From NCBI GenBank assembly GCA_004352715.1, contig SCFE01000003.1:1341859-1405858 (forward strand): DNA of 64,000 nucleotides. The letters are read 5' to 3'. The notes below the pieces were generated by a model, which saw only the letters and a program-made list of their open reading frames with translations, searched no databases and had not been told where the DNA came from. This document shows, one piece after another, positions 11,892 through 24,097 of the stretch (positions are counted from its first letter, which is position 1; every line of letters starts with the position of its first letter). The stretch comes from Hofstenia miamia. Its lineage: Eukaryota; Xenacoelomorpha; Acoela. The translations under genes were made by a program, and so were the position numbers.

Positions 11892-12332
11892 TATATATAT
11901 ATTGCAAGCGCAAGTGGAAGCTGTATAAGCGGCGCAAAAATGATTAAGCGCAAGCGGCGATAAGCAAGGTTAGTGAGCAATCAGATCGCGTCAGAAAACA
12001 GTTGAGTAAATACCAGTTTATAAAGATGAATGCACTTAGACCTGCTACAATACTAAATGAATTTTAAAAAAACAACAGGAAAGATTCCATTGCGCATTGT
12101 ACATTGCTAGTTTTAAAGAATTTTTTCTCAATAATCGCAAAATTAATCAGCATTTTTAAAATGAATAGAATCTAATATATTGCAACTAAAATAGATTGAT
12201 GGGGTTGGTATTAAACTTTATTCAATTTTGACTATTTACAAACAGGAAAAACAACGTAAATTCCATATATAAAAGTTTTTAAAAACTGATTTTTTCGATT
12301 AACAGAAATATATATATATATATATATATATA
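11892..12332. other. Non-coding, GC-richer start, ends in (TA)n
   Basis: GCAAGCGCAAG-type sequence near 11903-11965 resembles transposon-end sequence. The rest is AT-rich and ends with a TA array at 12308-12332. No gene. Confidence 0.35.
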
Positions 12333-12880
12333 NNNNNNNNNNNNNNNNNNNNNNNNNNNNNNNNNNNNNNNNNNNNNNNNNNNNNNNNNNNNNNNNNNNN
12401 NNNNNNNNNNNNNNNNNNNNNNNNNNNNNNNNNNNNNNNNNNNNNNNNNNNNNNNNNNNNNNNNNNNNNNNNNNNNNNNNNNNNNNNNNNNNNNNNNNNN
12501 NNNNNNNNNNNNNNNNNNNNNNNNNNNNNNNNNNNNNNNNNNNNNNNNNNNNNNNNNNNNNNNNNNNNNNNNNNNNNNNNNNNNNNNNNNNNNNNNNNNN
12601 NNNNNNNNNNNNNNNNNNNNNNNNNNNNNNNNNNNNNNNNNNNNNNNNNNNNNNNNNNNNNNNNNNNNNNNNNNNNNNNNNNNNNNNNNNNNNNNNNNNN
12701 NNNNNNNNNNNNNNNNNNNNNNNNNNNNNNNNNNNNNNNNNNNNNNNNNNNNNNNNNNNNNNNNNNNNNNNNNNNNNNNNNNNNNNNNNNNNNNNNNNNN
12801 NNNNNNNNNNNNNNNNNNNNNNNNNNNNNNNNNNNNNNNNNNNNNNNNNNNNNNNNNNNNNNNNNNNNNNNNNNNNNNNN
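12333..12880. other. Assembly gap (548 N)
   Basis: Run of N following a (TA)n tract. Confidence 0.95.
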
Positions 12881-14244
12881 TATCTCAACTGCTGAAATTT
12901 GGGGCATTATTTAAAATCAGATTAAACATTTATAATTATTTGTTTTATTATTAGTACATCAATGCAATGGTGGGCAGGGACAGAACCGGCTTTAATGGTG
13001 GACGCAAATATTACATAAAAGCTATTAGTAAATTTAACAAAATTATAATTAAATCGTTCACAATATGAATTTAACAACTATATTGCTCGTTGCATTTAAA
13101 CATTATGATTTACAACAAATGAGGGTCCTTTTAGGCTTAGAGCAATGGCGTGGCCAGTCAGCGATCCTATGATGCCCCCTCCCCCAATCACATTGGAATT
13201 TTTCGATTAACACTTATAATAAATTGGAAAAAATCATTGTAATTACTTGTTCAGTAGAACTCGGTGGTATACCGCTGATGAAACCGATACAGCGGTATTT
13301 TGACAATACCGAAAACTAACGATATCGCGGTATCTTGCCTAAAAAATTGATCGATATTTTATTAAAAAGTATGTGTATTGTATTGTATGTAACACCTCGG
13401 TCAATATTTGCACTAGAAAACTTAAATATTTCTGTACGAAGTCTAGAATATGGCAAGTTGGAAACTCAGGAACTTTCTTAAGAAGAAAATTTTATTAATT
13501 ATGCATCTACAATTATATGGCTGATTAGCACATAAATTTTTTTTTAAAAATACTTTCACAAAAACGAGCTACTTATAGATTTTTTTAAAAAGACAGATTT
13601 TATAATGTCCCCATTCAAGGCATCTATTTATTAATAACACTGTAGGCTATAGTTATGATTATGAAATTTAATCCTTTTTATTTATTACTAAGTTTGAAAT
13701 AAGATCCATTGCAATTTTAATAAACGGGTGATACTGATATGTAACATTTCTGTAAGGTTGTACGTGTTTCTTGCATTTTGATGTTAATAATGCTTCGATG
13801 GTGCAGCTAAAAGTTCTATTCTTCTTGTCAGACCGTAATTTTCAAACCCATGCACATTTGTAACTTCAATCATAAGTTAATAGAATCAAAATTTTGAAAT
13901 CAATTCCTTTTTGCACAGGAACTCGATCTAAAAAATGTCATTTAATCGATATAACCATGGTATCCTACTACTGCAAAAAATGACATGTCATTTTTGTCTT
14001 CAATTTTAACTTTGTAGTGCTGAAAAAATTTAGATCAAAATAATTTCAAATTTCAAAAAAATATGTAAAAAATGGTTTTTGGTAAATAATGTCAGTTTCA
14101 TAAAGTGAAAGTTTGTATTTTTAGGTAAAAAATGACAACCTAGTAACTACCGTAAATCCTCGAGTATACGCCGCCGCATTTGGGCATTCTAAAGATAACG
14201 TAACCTTAACTCCGAAGTTAGTAAGAAGTTTAGAGATATAATTG
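12881..14244. other. Non-coding with scattered repeat ends
   Basis: No gene. A GGCGTGGCCAGTCAG motif at about 13148, close to one at 46697, looks like the terminus of a shared DNA-transposon family. A GGTATACCGC/GGTATCGCGGTATC block lies at 13265-13340. Confidence 0.35.
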
Positions 14245-14554
14245 TTAGACTCGATGATATAAGTTTCTTCTTACCAAAGGTGAAATTGGGCCGATTTGGA
14301 AAATCCCTGCCCGACCCAAACTATTTTTCTTTTCCACCAATGATAGTGTCTTTTGCCTCATAGAGGCCCATAAGCACTACACTATGAATTTGATTGGACA
14401 ATTTTCATAATATATTGATCAACATGTGCATAGGTGCATGTCCGCACTAGTCCGTAAAAAATGCTAAGTCAATTTAAAATCAAGTTGCATTGTTGACCTT
14501 TTTACAGTAAACGTGTAATACAGGGCCGTAGATCTGGAGCAGACGTGAGCCCTT
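14245..14554 (+). repeat. Dispersed repeat family R1 (GGCCCGG box plus conserved tail), copy 1
   Basis: Begins with GGGCCGATTTGG and CCCGACCCAAA, then a tail containing GCCTCATAGAGGCCCATAAG, GTGCATAGGTGCAT and ACAGGGCCGTAGATCTGG, and runs into a 1000-N gap. The copy at 20300-20670 has the same order of blocks with moderate divergence. No coding capacity seen. Confidence 0.65.
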
Positions 14555-15554
14555 NNNNNNNNNNNNNNNNNNNNNNNNNNNNNNNNNNNNNNNNNNNNNN
14601 NNNNNNNNNNNNNNNNNNNNNNNNNNNNNNNNNNNNNNNNNNNNNNNNNNNNNNNNNNNNNNNNNNNNNNNNNNNNNNNNNNNNNNNNNNNNNNNNNNNN
14701 NNNNNNNNNNNNNNNNNNNNNNNNNNNNNNNNNNNNNNNNNNNNNNNNNNNNNNNNNNNNNNNNNNNNNNNNNNNNNNNNNNNNNNNNNNNNNNNNNNNN
14801 NNNNNNNNNNNNNNNNNNNNNNNNNNNNNNNNNNNNNNNNNNNNNNNNNNNNNNNNNNNNNNNNNNNNNNNNNNNNNNNNNNNNNNNNNNNNNNNNNNNN
14901 NNNNNNNNNNNNNNNNNNNNNNNNNNNNNNNNNNNNNNNNNNNNNNNNNNNNNNNNNNNNNNNNNNNNNNNNNNNNNNNNNNNNNNNNNNNNNNNNNNNN
15001 NNNNNNNNNNNNNNNNNNNNNNNNNNNNNNNNNNNNNNNNNNNNNNNNNNNNNNNNNNNNNNNNNNNNNNNNNNNNNNNNNNNNNNNNNNNNNNNNNNNN
15101 NNNNNNNNNNNNNNNNNNNNNNNNNNNNNNNNNNNNNNNNNNNNNNNNNNNNNNNNNNNNNNNNNNNNNNNNNNNNNNNNNNNNNNNNNNNNNNNNNNNN
15201 NNNNNNNNNNNNNNNNNNNNNNNNNNNNNNNNNNNNNNNNNNNNNNNNNNNNNNNNNNNNNNNNNNNNNNNNNNNNNNNNNNNNNNNNNNNNNNNNNNNN
15301 NNNNNNNNNNNNNNNNNNNNNNNNNNNNNNNNNNNNNNNNNNNNNNNNNNNNNNNNNNNNNNNNNNNNNNNNNNNNNNNNNNNNNNNNNNNNNNNNNNNN
15401 NNNNNNNNNNNNNNNNNNNNNNNNNNNNNNNNNNNNNNNNNNNNNNNNNNNNNNNNNNNNNNNNNNNNNNNNNNNNNNNNNNNNNNNNNNNNNNNNNNNN
15501 NNNNNNNNNNNNNNNNNNNNNNNNNNNNNNNNNNNNNNNNNNNNNNNNNNNNNN
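14555..15554. other. Assembly gap (1000 N)
   Basis: Exactly 1000 N. It interrupts or abuts repeat family R1. Confidence 0.95.
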
Positions 15555-15800
15555 GACTAAATATTTTCTCCTGCTACAGTATTTTCTACTTGTTAAAGAT
15601 TTTTGTATAAATACAATCTGTTAATAGAAAATGTTTATCAAAATGTAGATTATTTTATGTGTATGTAAATGATACAATAATTTTTTTTGAATAACCTAAA
15701 CATGAAAAATATTAAAAATAACCTTAATGTTTCTACATAGATAATGCATCCAGCCACCCCCCTTATGAAATTCCTAGATCCGCGCCTGTATATATATATA
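15555..15800. other. Non-coding; possible inverted terminus of R1 at right
   Basis: At 15765-15788 the sequence reads (reverse strand) CAGGCGCGGATCTAGG, similar to CAGGGCCGTAGATCTGG at 14521. It could be the other inverted terminal repeat of an element whose body lies in the gap. A short (TA)n follows. Confidence 0.3.
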
Positions 15801-16100
15801 TTCTAAAAGAAAAACACATTGAACGTTTCGATTATATTATATAATCATCATCAGCAAATAAATTGTGGCAAAAATATTTTTACAATTTACTAACTACACT
15901 AAAATTATAAAATGAAATCTAAAATAAATACAAATACATAGTTGGATTAATTTGTTTATTTAATAACTTTGTTTTGTCGATGTTGTTAATTTCAATGGCT
16001 TCTGCAATTTTTGTATATTTTGTTCTTCTAATGATCTTAAAATTTTCAATGTTGATATTATGAATGTGATTGAAAATTTCTGATGTTAAATGGCCATTGA
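15801..16100 (-). mobile_element. Penelope-like retroelement 3' end, second copy (inverted)
   Basis: About 300 bases closely matching the reverse complement of about 8510-8790: the end of the GIY-YIG reading frame (…INNIDKTK.LNKLINP) and the 3' UTR with hammerhead-like motif. It stops abruptly inside the endonuclease region at about 16100, the 5' truncation expected from incomplete reverse transcription. Confidence 0.75.
15815..15867 (-). ncRNA. Hammerhead-ribozyme-like motif (better preserved copy)
   Basis: On the minus strand, CTGATGA (15854-15848) and GAAA (15829-15826) flank a 17-nt perfect hairpin, GATTATA-TAA-TATAATC (15846-15830), as stem II. One unpaired U lies between the first core box and stem II. 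Stem III is the two-pair AC/GU. Stem I is TTG/CAA continued by CACA/UGUG across an internal loop. Type I hammerheads with very short stem III are described in Penelope-like elements. Activity is inferred, not shown. Confidence 0.5.
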
Positions 16101-16581
16101 TGTGCTAAGACGAAATTTTTATTTTCAAAATTCGCTAGATGGCGTTGTAACATATTGAATTAGTATGTAAAAACCAAAGGAAAATTTGGTATTTAGAGCT
16201 ATAACACTTTTAATATTGCAATTTGTTTGCGTTACAAAACAATTATGAGTAAATTACGCTTTGCTGCATGTATTCAGCCATTAAAATTCGAAATTTAGTA
16301 AAGAATTTTTCAAAAATTCGCTAGAATTTTCAAAAATTATTGCTTTGTAGAGGTGATTCCAATTTGATATTTCTATATTACGAAACAAATTATGATTGCC
16401 GGACCTCTTCTGGTGAACTTGCAGCTGTTTATTTGATTTCACTCAGTTTCGATCTTTGGACAAATGAGTTCAAAGTATGCCATACACCCGCAGTTTCACA
16501 CTGCTTTAGGACAGCCATTACTCTTTCAATTCTTGTTTAACTCCTTAGCTCTTTTCAGCATTCTTTAGAGCTTCTTTATTT
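16101..16581. other. AT-rich non-coding
   Basis: Nothing recognised. Contains a short direct repeat of AAAATTCGCTAGA (around 16126 and 16314). Confidence 0.4.
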
Positions 16582-17581
16582 NNNNNNNNNNNNNNNNNNN
16601 NNNNNNNNNNNNNNNNNNNNNNNNNNNNNNNNNNNNNNNNNNNNNNNNNNNNNNNNNNNNNNNNNNNNNNNNNNNNNNNNNNNNNNNNNNNNNNNNNNNN
16701 NNNNNNNNNNNNNNNNNNNNNNNNNNNNNNNNNNNNNNNNNNNNNNNNNNNNNNNNNNNNNNNNNNNNNNNNNNNNNNNNNNNNNNNNNNNNNNNNNNNN
16801 NNNNNNNNNNNNNNNNNNNNNNNNNNNNNNNNNNNNNNNNNNNNNNNNNNNNNNNNNNNNNNNNNNNNNNNNNNNNNNNNNNNNNNNNNNNNNNNNNNNN
16901 NNNNNNNNNNNNNNNNNNNNNNNNNNNNNNNNNNNNNNNNNNNNNNNNNNNNNNNNNNNNNNNNNNNNNNNNNNNNNNNNNNNNNNNNNNNNNNNNNNNN
17001 NNNNNNNNNNNNNNNNNNNNNNNNNNNNNNNNNNNNNNNNNNNNNNNNNNNNNNNNNNNNNNNNNNNNNNNNNNNNNNNNNNNNNNNNNNNNNNNNNNNN
17101 NNNNNNNNNNNNNNNNNNNNNNNNNNNNNNNNNNNNNNNNNNNNNNNNNNNNNNNNNNNNNNNNNNNNNNNNNNNNNNNNNNNNNNNNNNNNNNNNNNNN
17201 NNNNNNNNNNNNNNNNNNNNNNNNNNNNNNNNNNNNNNNNNNNNNNNNNNNNNNNNNNNNNNNNNNNNNNNNNNNNNNNNNNNNNNNNNNNNNNNNNNNN
17301 NNNNNNNNNNNNNNNNNNNNNNNNNNNNNNNNNNNNNNNNNNNNNNNNNNNNNNNNNNNNNNNNNNNNNNNNNNNNNNNNNNNNNNNNNNNNNNNNNNNN
17401 NNNNNNNNNNNNNNNNNNNNNNNNNNNNNNNNNNNNNNNNNNNNNNNNNNNNNNNNNNNNNNNNNNNNNNNNNNNNNNNNNNNNNNNNNNNNNNNNNNNN
17501 NNNNNNNNNNNNNNNNNNNNNNNNNNNNNNNNNNNNNNNNNNNNNNNNNNNNNNNNNNNNNNNNNNNNNNNNNNNNNNNNN
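16582..17581. other. Assembly gap (1000 N)
   Basis: Exactly 1000 N of placeholder sequence. Confidence 0.95.
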
Positions 17582-19240
17582 AAAACTAGAACTACCAAAG
17601 CAGTCATTTTGACGGCTGTTTAATAGAAATTTTTGTTCACCACTTAAGGTTTTCTAATCAGGCAATGGAATGTAGGGACATTGTTAAGTGCATCTTAAGA
17701 TAAACATTGCAAGTGCAAATTTTATTTTTCCATTAATTTCAAGAAAATTCAAGTTAATTAACCTCCTAGCGCCAACATCCGTCATTTTGATGGTGTAATA
17801 TTTCTCTGCTAAATGCGCAAATCTGCACTGCGAGCTTTGCAATTGTTTACAGCTGTAGATTCAGTTGGCTGATGATTCAGATTGATCTTCTTCTTATTAC
17901 AGTCATGAGGAAGAAGGGAATGAATATACCTGTTTGCTCTCCAAATCTGCTAATCAGCCAAATTACAAGAGTATTTTCTAAAGTTGGTTCAAAGTATTAG
18001 AGAGAGAAGGACAATGATAGTTTTGGTCCAAATCCAATTCAACGTATTTATTGGAAAACCAGTACCTACTGCCAATTCAAGAACAACTATAGAGCTTGGA
18101 TATTCTTTATTGTAGAATCTCGCCAACCTTCATACTGCTAATTATTAGACTAATTTAGGAGCTGCTATAACAATTATTTCCTCCTCTAAGAGTACGGTAG
18201 GTGACAGACTCCATTCTCCATCTCTCTTCTTTCTGTCCTTTTGTTTAGCCGTTAAATAATTATATTATTATCTGATCAACTGATATTGATACAAAACTAA
18301 CGACTGATAGTTTAGATCCAAGACACGAGACGGAGAGTACAAAGTACAGGGTACGCTTACCCGACCTGCAACAAAGCACAAAAGAGGAATTGAAGAATTA
18401 CGCTATAACGAGTATTTCCATGCGATACTGGCACATCGATAGAGACACCAACCACAACTTAGATGACTCAGTGTAATGGAATAGTGTGCGTGAATATAAT
18501 GGTGATACTGTGTGATACCTTACGAATTTATTGTATTGATTGTTCTTGTTATCGATTAGTTTGTCTAATAAAGGAATCTCGCAACCGTGATGCATTAGCT
18601 TGTTATGAGTTCGTACATATAATAACCCTACATATAAATAATTACATGCTGGCCTAGAGTACATGTGAACAATCAATACGGTCAAGGGGAAATAACTGAA
18701 TTGATAGTCCGTCAGTCTACTAGTAATCATACGTAATAAACAACATCCAATATAATGCAAACAGATCTTGTGATTTCCTAGATTTCTTGATGTACACAGA
18801 TGTAATAACATAATGTAATAAAAGTTGTAATATGAACAACGAACGATAGGAAAGCTAATACGAGTAAAAGCCCCTATTCCTACACCTAACCTAAGAGCCT
18901 CTCGGGTAAGCACCGGCTATACACTTCACCCGTTAACTGGATCCGTGAACCACCGTCTGGAATACCCGAGAGCTCGAACGTTTAGCTTTCCATTGTATTA
19001 AGTAAAATAACCTGATACAAAAACGCAAAGTAAATCCAGTAAATTAGATTCATCAACAATATGATCAACTACACACTTTTTATAGTAAAAGAATTAACAA
19101 CAATCAAATATTTAACTAGTACCTGCTAATTCCAGTTGTTTACAATTTCGAACGTTTAATTTCTGTTCGTCTGCTGATTACGCAGTTCTGCCTTAATTAG
19201 CGGTAGCGATTTAGTCTAGTGCCGTTTTGCCAAATTAATT
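17582..19240. other. GC-richer island, possible transposon or LTR remnant
   Basis: Composition is more balanced than its neighbours. Near 17758 a TTAA is followed by CCTCCTAGCGCC and GTCATTTTGATGG, and GTCATTTTGACGG recurs at 17602. TTAA-flanked ends with such motifs are reminiscent of piggyBac-type elements. At 18398-18913 a 171-codon minus-strand frame is open but Cys/Tyr/Ile-rich with no domain, and the surrounding sequence resembles an LTR or leader. No assignment is secure. Confidence 0.25.
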
Positions 19241-20299
19241 AATATCAAAAATACTGCACTATAAATTTACAAAATAACTAATTAATCTTATGCATATGTT
19301 TTTACAATTAATATTTTATTTTAATATTCAGTCTTAGTTTCTTCTTCCTTTTTTCTCAATTTGACCACATATGCTAAGATTACGATTATGTTACAATGGT
19401 TCCAGAATAATGTGCTGTTAAGAATGATGTACAGCAGATTTACATACAAAATTTGCGATTTGGGTAATAAAAACTGGTAAATGGCGGGTAAAAGTAAAGC
19501 TGCTTGTACTAATTTCGTTGCATTGTCAATGGAACGCTATTTTTAAATGTACAAATAACTTTGAAAAAGTATTATCGAAAAAACTCTTTTCACTTACATT
19601 TTGAAAACGGTATTAACGAGTATAAAAATTTCTTGTAACCCAATATATACTATGCTATCTGTTGATGGGTTACAAAATTTGAAATTTTCAAGCAATAGTT
19701 ATGCTGTTTTTGTTAGTGGCGCATGCTAATATTAAAGTTAGGAAAAACTTCAAATCGAATTGTTGGTGAAACTTCTTAAACTTTAAGATTGAATTCCTAC
19801 TACTGACATATTCTAACAACCGTTTCTCATATCATGATGCCACGTAAAATATATATTTCTCAGAAAAGTTATAAAATACTACCTCTGATGCTTCTATAGG
19901 ATGTTGGAAAATTATGTAGCATTTGTGGGTGACAATTATTTTTAAATCTTTGTGATTTTGATAAGCTTACTTGTAGAAATGTGTCTGTTGAGAATGGAGC
20001 AAAAGTGCGGAATTTGAGAAGATTATTTTTTAGCTGCAACGAAAGTGCTGAAGGAAAGCCACTTGGAAATATCTTTATCAAGCTGTGCTTAACAAGATAT
20101 CTAGGCAATGCAGTTGTTACTGCAATTTCCACTGTTGATCAGGAACCTATTCCTAACATTACTTGTTGCTCCAGTAAGAACTTTGATTTATTGGAATTTA
20201 GGTACATTATCACAAAATATTTACAATGGCATAGTATAAAATTTTGCAGTAGAAAACCAGAAGAGCTTATGCACTTGGGCTAGCAGGAAAGATTGGAAT
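19241..20299. other. AT-rich sequence, no confident gene
   Basis: Overlapping open frames on both strands at 19869-20283 have coding-like composition. A plus-strand YVAFVGDN stretch near 19905 recalls the GDN motif of some hAT transposases, but no continuous homology can be followed. Confidence 0.25.
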
Positions 20300-20670
20300 T
20301 GGGCAGACATTTTGGTCCAAGCCCGGCCAGGTCCAATACACTCTAGGCCCAAACCCTTCCCGGCCAATTTCAAAAAACCAATTATTTGGCCCAAGTCCGG
20401 CCCGGCCCAAATTTTTTTCTTTTAAGCCAATGATAGTATCTCTTGCCTCGTAGAGGCCCATAAACACTACACTGAATTTCATTGGATAATTTGCATACTG
20501 TATTGATAAAAATGTGCATAGGTGCATATATGCTTTAGTCCGTCAACAATGATAATTCAATTCTGTTGAAATTCAAATTGCATTGTTAACCTTAATACAA
20601 TGAACGTGTCATACAGGTTCGTAAGCCTGGGGACTAGGGAGTTAAACCCTTCCTCTAGCAGATGCGAGCC
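20300..20670 (+). repeat. Dispersed repeat family R1, copy 2
   Basis: GC-rich GGCCCGG/GGCCAGG boxes (20310-20410), then the same tail as copy 1: GCCTCGTAGAGGCCCATAAA, GTGCATAGGTGCAT and ACAGGTTCGTAAGCCTGG. This copy continues beyond the point where copy 1 meets a gap (GCGAGCCCCCTTG at about 20665). Confidence 0.65.
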
Positions 20671-21989
20671 CCCTTGAAAATTATTACATTTGACTACCAA
20701 ATAGTTTGAATATCAATTTTCACAAATGTAACAATGAAGGCAAAAAATTTCTAAATTTTTTTAAATTTGTGCATAGATTAACTCTAAATTCCTTAGAATT
20801 TTTTTAAACTTTTTGTTAGTTTCTTTTTAAAATTGTTAAACACTTTCATCTCACAAAATAATAAAATCTCTAAAATCAGAGAGCACAATGTAAATGAGGT
20901 GTGTCTCCTCTTTTTTATCAATTTAAATGCTTATATTTTAATCTCTTGCTTAGACTTTTATGGAAGCACATAAAAATGTTGCCATTGATAGTATTGTAAT
21001 GTTAAGTGAGATAATGGCGATTGTTGGCATAACTGACAATGATTTATCAATATGTTTAATCTCTTGATATTTTATTATTAACAAGGCATGGAAAAACTTA
21101 ACTGTCAATTTTGCATTGAAATCTATTATTGCAATTAGCCGTTTGTATGTAAACAAACCACAATAAGAGCATTTATGTTCTGCTACTCTTTTATCCAAGC
21201 ATTTCTTAAAAATTAATTTTATGTGAAAATGAAATTTGTATTTATTTGAATTTTTAAACGTATTTTTACACGTTCTACAAAACTACTGGAGTTTCATGAA
21301 AAAATTTCTTACACGAATTTCATTTAAAATTTTGTTAATTTCTTTTACTGCAACAATGTATGTAATGTTTAAAAGAAAAAATACTTTCCTGCATATCCAA
21401 AGAAAATATCCATTAAAATAAGAGGTAGGAAATATTAATAATATGTTTGTATTTTTGTTTATTGATCTTTAAATGTATGCTTGCAACAAGGCGCTAAGCA
21501 TGCTCAGGTAGCCTGACTACCAGAAAGTGAAAAAATATTGGTATTTAGAGTCATTATAATAATACTCTATTTTGAAGTAACCACGACCCTTATTGCAACC
21601 CCTGATGAGTACTATGCCCTAAGGCCAAGGTATCATATATGTCACTTTTCAAAGTTATTCCTACGTCATCACTAATTTAGTAATATATGTATTGCCACAA
21701 CTATTTATTACCAGAATTGTAATAGTCCTTTTCATCATTTAGAGAACATATGATTTCTTATATATTCAATTACAAAAATTATCTGCCAACTTACATCAGC
21801 TTACATCGGCACAAAGTAAGTGGAAGTTTTCAAAAACGCTCTTTGCTTGTAGCAGACAACATTTACATAATAGAAGTATTGCAACAGCCAACAATGCAAG
21901 GCTGATTAAATTTAAGGAGAATGTTTTTTGTCATTTGCAAAGTTTAAGTTTTCAAGTGAATATTTTCTTGTATTTCAAATATGAATTCA
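20671..21989. other. AT-rich non-coding
   Basis: No gene recognised. Open frames at 20950-21198 and 21236-21421 are short, hydrophobic and lack domains. Confidence 0.4.
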
Positions 21990-22125
21990 AACATTACCCC
22001 CACTCCTGCCCGGCCCGGCCCGGCCTGGCCCAAATAACTATCTCGAAAATCCGGCCTAAGCCAGTTCAAGCCCGGCCCAGCCCGATCCAACTTTAGGCCA
22101 AACCCAATTCCAAATCTGTAGCAGC
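21990..22125. repeat. GGCCCGGCC-rich box related to family R1
   Basis: Tandem CCCGGCC pentamers to heptamers and GGCCTAAGCC/CCCGGCCCAGCCC within very AT-rich DNA. Shorter relatives occur at 26585-26630 and 33340-33425. Confidence 0.5.
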
Positions 22126-22799
22126 AGTTGGTGGTTATTGATCGCAAGCCAATTAGATGTGCTAGACGTAAAAAATTGATAAAAGTGCACTACATGTACA
22201 GCCGGTATACATGACATGTGTCTTGTACCCAAATATTCATAAAAAATATATAATATTCTATTTATAAATCCCTACATTATGAATGAGTGGGTGCATATAT
22301 TTCCTCAATAGCAAACAAAATGTTAAAGTTGTTAATTTGCATATTCAAACACTTAGATAAATTGTCATGATAGAAAAAGATTGGGAACATTTGGGTAAAG
22401 CATTTTCCAGGCAATGAATACATCCGTGACTGATATAAAAATATATTTTATTAATATGCGCTTTAAAAAATGAGTTAAAGCGAGATTGTTCTGAATTGAC
22501 ATTTCAATCTCCATACTGCCAATGGTTTATGCAGCCACCTCCGAATATGTATCGAACTAACATTGACATATGTATGAAGTCAAGCCAAGTGGATGCAACC
22601 AAAAGAAGAATTACATTTAGACAAGAGAAAAAATTGGACGGGTTGTTTTCCATGGAAGGTGAACATCAAAAAAACCCTAAACTGCTTACTGTTCCTTTCA
22701 GGTTACAAAAGGTTTTTTACACATTTTCAAACAATTATCTTGTATCTTACCGAGAAATTTGCCTCAACTACTGATAAATTTGATGCCATGTAATGATGA
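22126..22799. other. AT-rich sequence with unassigned open frame
   Basis: A 92-codon plus-strand frame (22496-22774; PPPNMYRTNIDICMKSSQ...) is not recognisable. By position this is where the first exon of dioxygenase copy A would be expected (copy B exon 1 lies about 650 bp from its duplicated flank), but no matching sequence is seen. Confidence 0.3.
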
Positions 22800-23751
22800 A
22801 AATATATGTGATGAGTTTGCTGAGGCACTTGAGATTTTTTGAAAAACACCAATTTTGTAAAATTGTGAACATTGTTAAAACTATCCATAAATATGGTGTC
22901 ATGTGATGTTGGAAATTTGTGTTAAAGAGTATCGAGGATGTTAAGTTAACTAAAATTTTAAACTAATTTTTTTAAAAATCTTCATACATCAGAGTAAAAT
23001 AATTAGAAAAATTAGAAAGCATAAAGGCCATGAGAGCAGCCATTTACGGCAACATTTCTTTTTTGTGGACAGTCTACAAAGTCAGAAGTCGCTATTGTTC
23101 TAAAATATAATTTTAAAAAAACAAAAACAAAACGCAATTAAAAATGATTTTTTCAGTGAAGAAAATTTGTTTAGGAAAAAATAGTTTCCCAAAAATTTGT
23201 GAAGACTATTGATTGACTATTTCATTTTAGAACAACAATGATTTGCATGGATTTTTTAATTTTATGAAATAAAATTTAATATATAAGTATATATCTAATA
23301 TATGTGTTAAATTATTTACTTATGAATATCACAAAATATCGCAAGACCTAAAAGTTGATTAATAACTTAATTGTTAAAGGCTAATCAAAATAATTTCTTG
23401 GACTTAGTAAGTAGTTATACTTACTTATTAAGCGTTGAGATCATTTTGACATATTTTCATGTCTATTTTACCATATATAATTAAAGAATTTTTCATATAC
23501 AAAATTAAATGTTTAAAGATGTGGCAGATTGACTCTCCACCACTAATGGCTCACCTGCATTTAGCTCTTGCCGTTAACTGACCCACTAGTGGTCTACAAT
23601 TGATGGGCTACTTGAGAGGTGCTTAATATTTTCAAGTAAGAAGAAACATATTCAAGAAAATTTACAAAAAGCTCAGCAAGTATACAAATTTTAATCTTAT
23701 CTTTTCAATATATTATTCCAAATGAGTTAGTTTCCACACGCATATACAAAC

Positions 23752-23973
23752 ATGTATGTGCATCTTATAGACCTTATAAATCAAGACTATCGTAAGCGAT
23801 ATGCAAAGACTGCGCGTAGAATAATGGACGAGTTGTCAGCTCATTTATCAAATCACTCAGCAACTAGATCAGAATTTCGATCCTACAAATGGAACACTGA
23901 AACATATCGACGAACCTTCATGCCACGTGCAATTAAACGTCTTCTTCAAGGAGAAGTTTTCAACATGTTCTAA
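23752..23973 (+). mobile_element. LINE 3'-terminal coding fragment
   Basis: A 73-codon frame containing TETYRRTFMPRAIKRLL ends in TAA. Endings of the form Y-x-x-(T/S)-F-x-P-R-A/T-I are characteristic of the last residues of jockey/CR1-like LINE proteins. No RT domain precedes it, so this is an extreme 3' fragment. It belongs to the insert unique to the copy A flank. Confidence 0.5.
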
Positions 23974-24097
23974 TTATTATAGTGCTTATTTATTGTAATG
24001 TACAATTTCCTATTTGGATTCTTCCACAGGAAGTAAAACCTCTATTATTATTCTTACTTCTCACAGCTTTATGCCGGTATCCCTCTCAGCTTATGGA

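Noticed and set aside
10784-11980. Very long open frames of 200-400 codons at 8773-9894, 10784-11980, 12232-12907, 14545-15624, 16576-17607 and 52324-53018.
   Set aside because: They consist almost wholly of Ns flanked by Tyr-Ile repeats from (TA)n. Artefacts of the gaps.
18398-18913. 171-codon minus-strand open frame, the longest N-free frame in the window.
   Set aside because: No domain; odd Cys/Tyr/His composition; the surroundings look like an LTR or leader. Most likely a chance frame in a GC-richer stretch.
19905-20283. GDN-containing frame suggesting a hAT (ZBED-like) transposase.
   Set aside because: Only a few residues match. No continuous homology, ends or target duplication.
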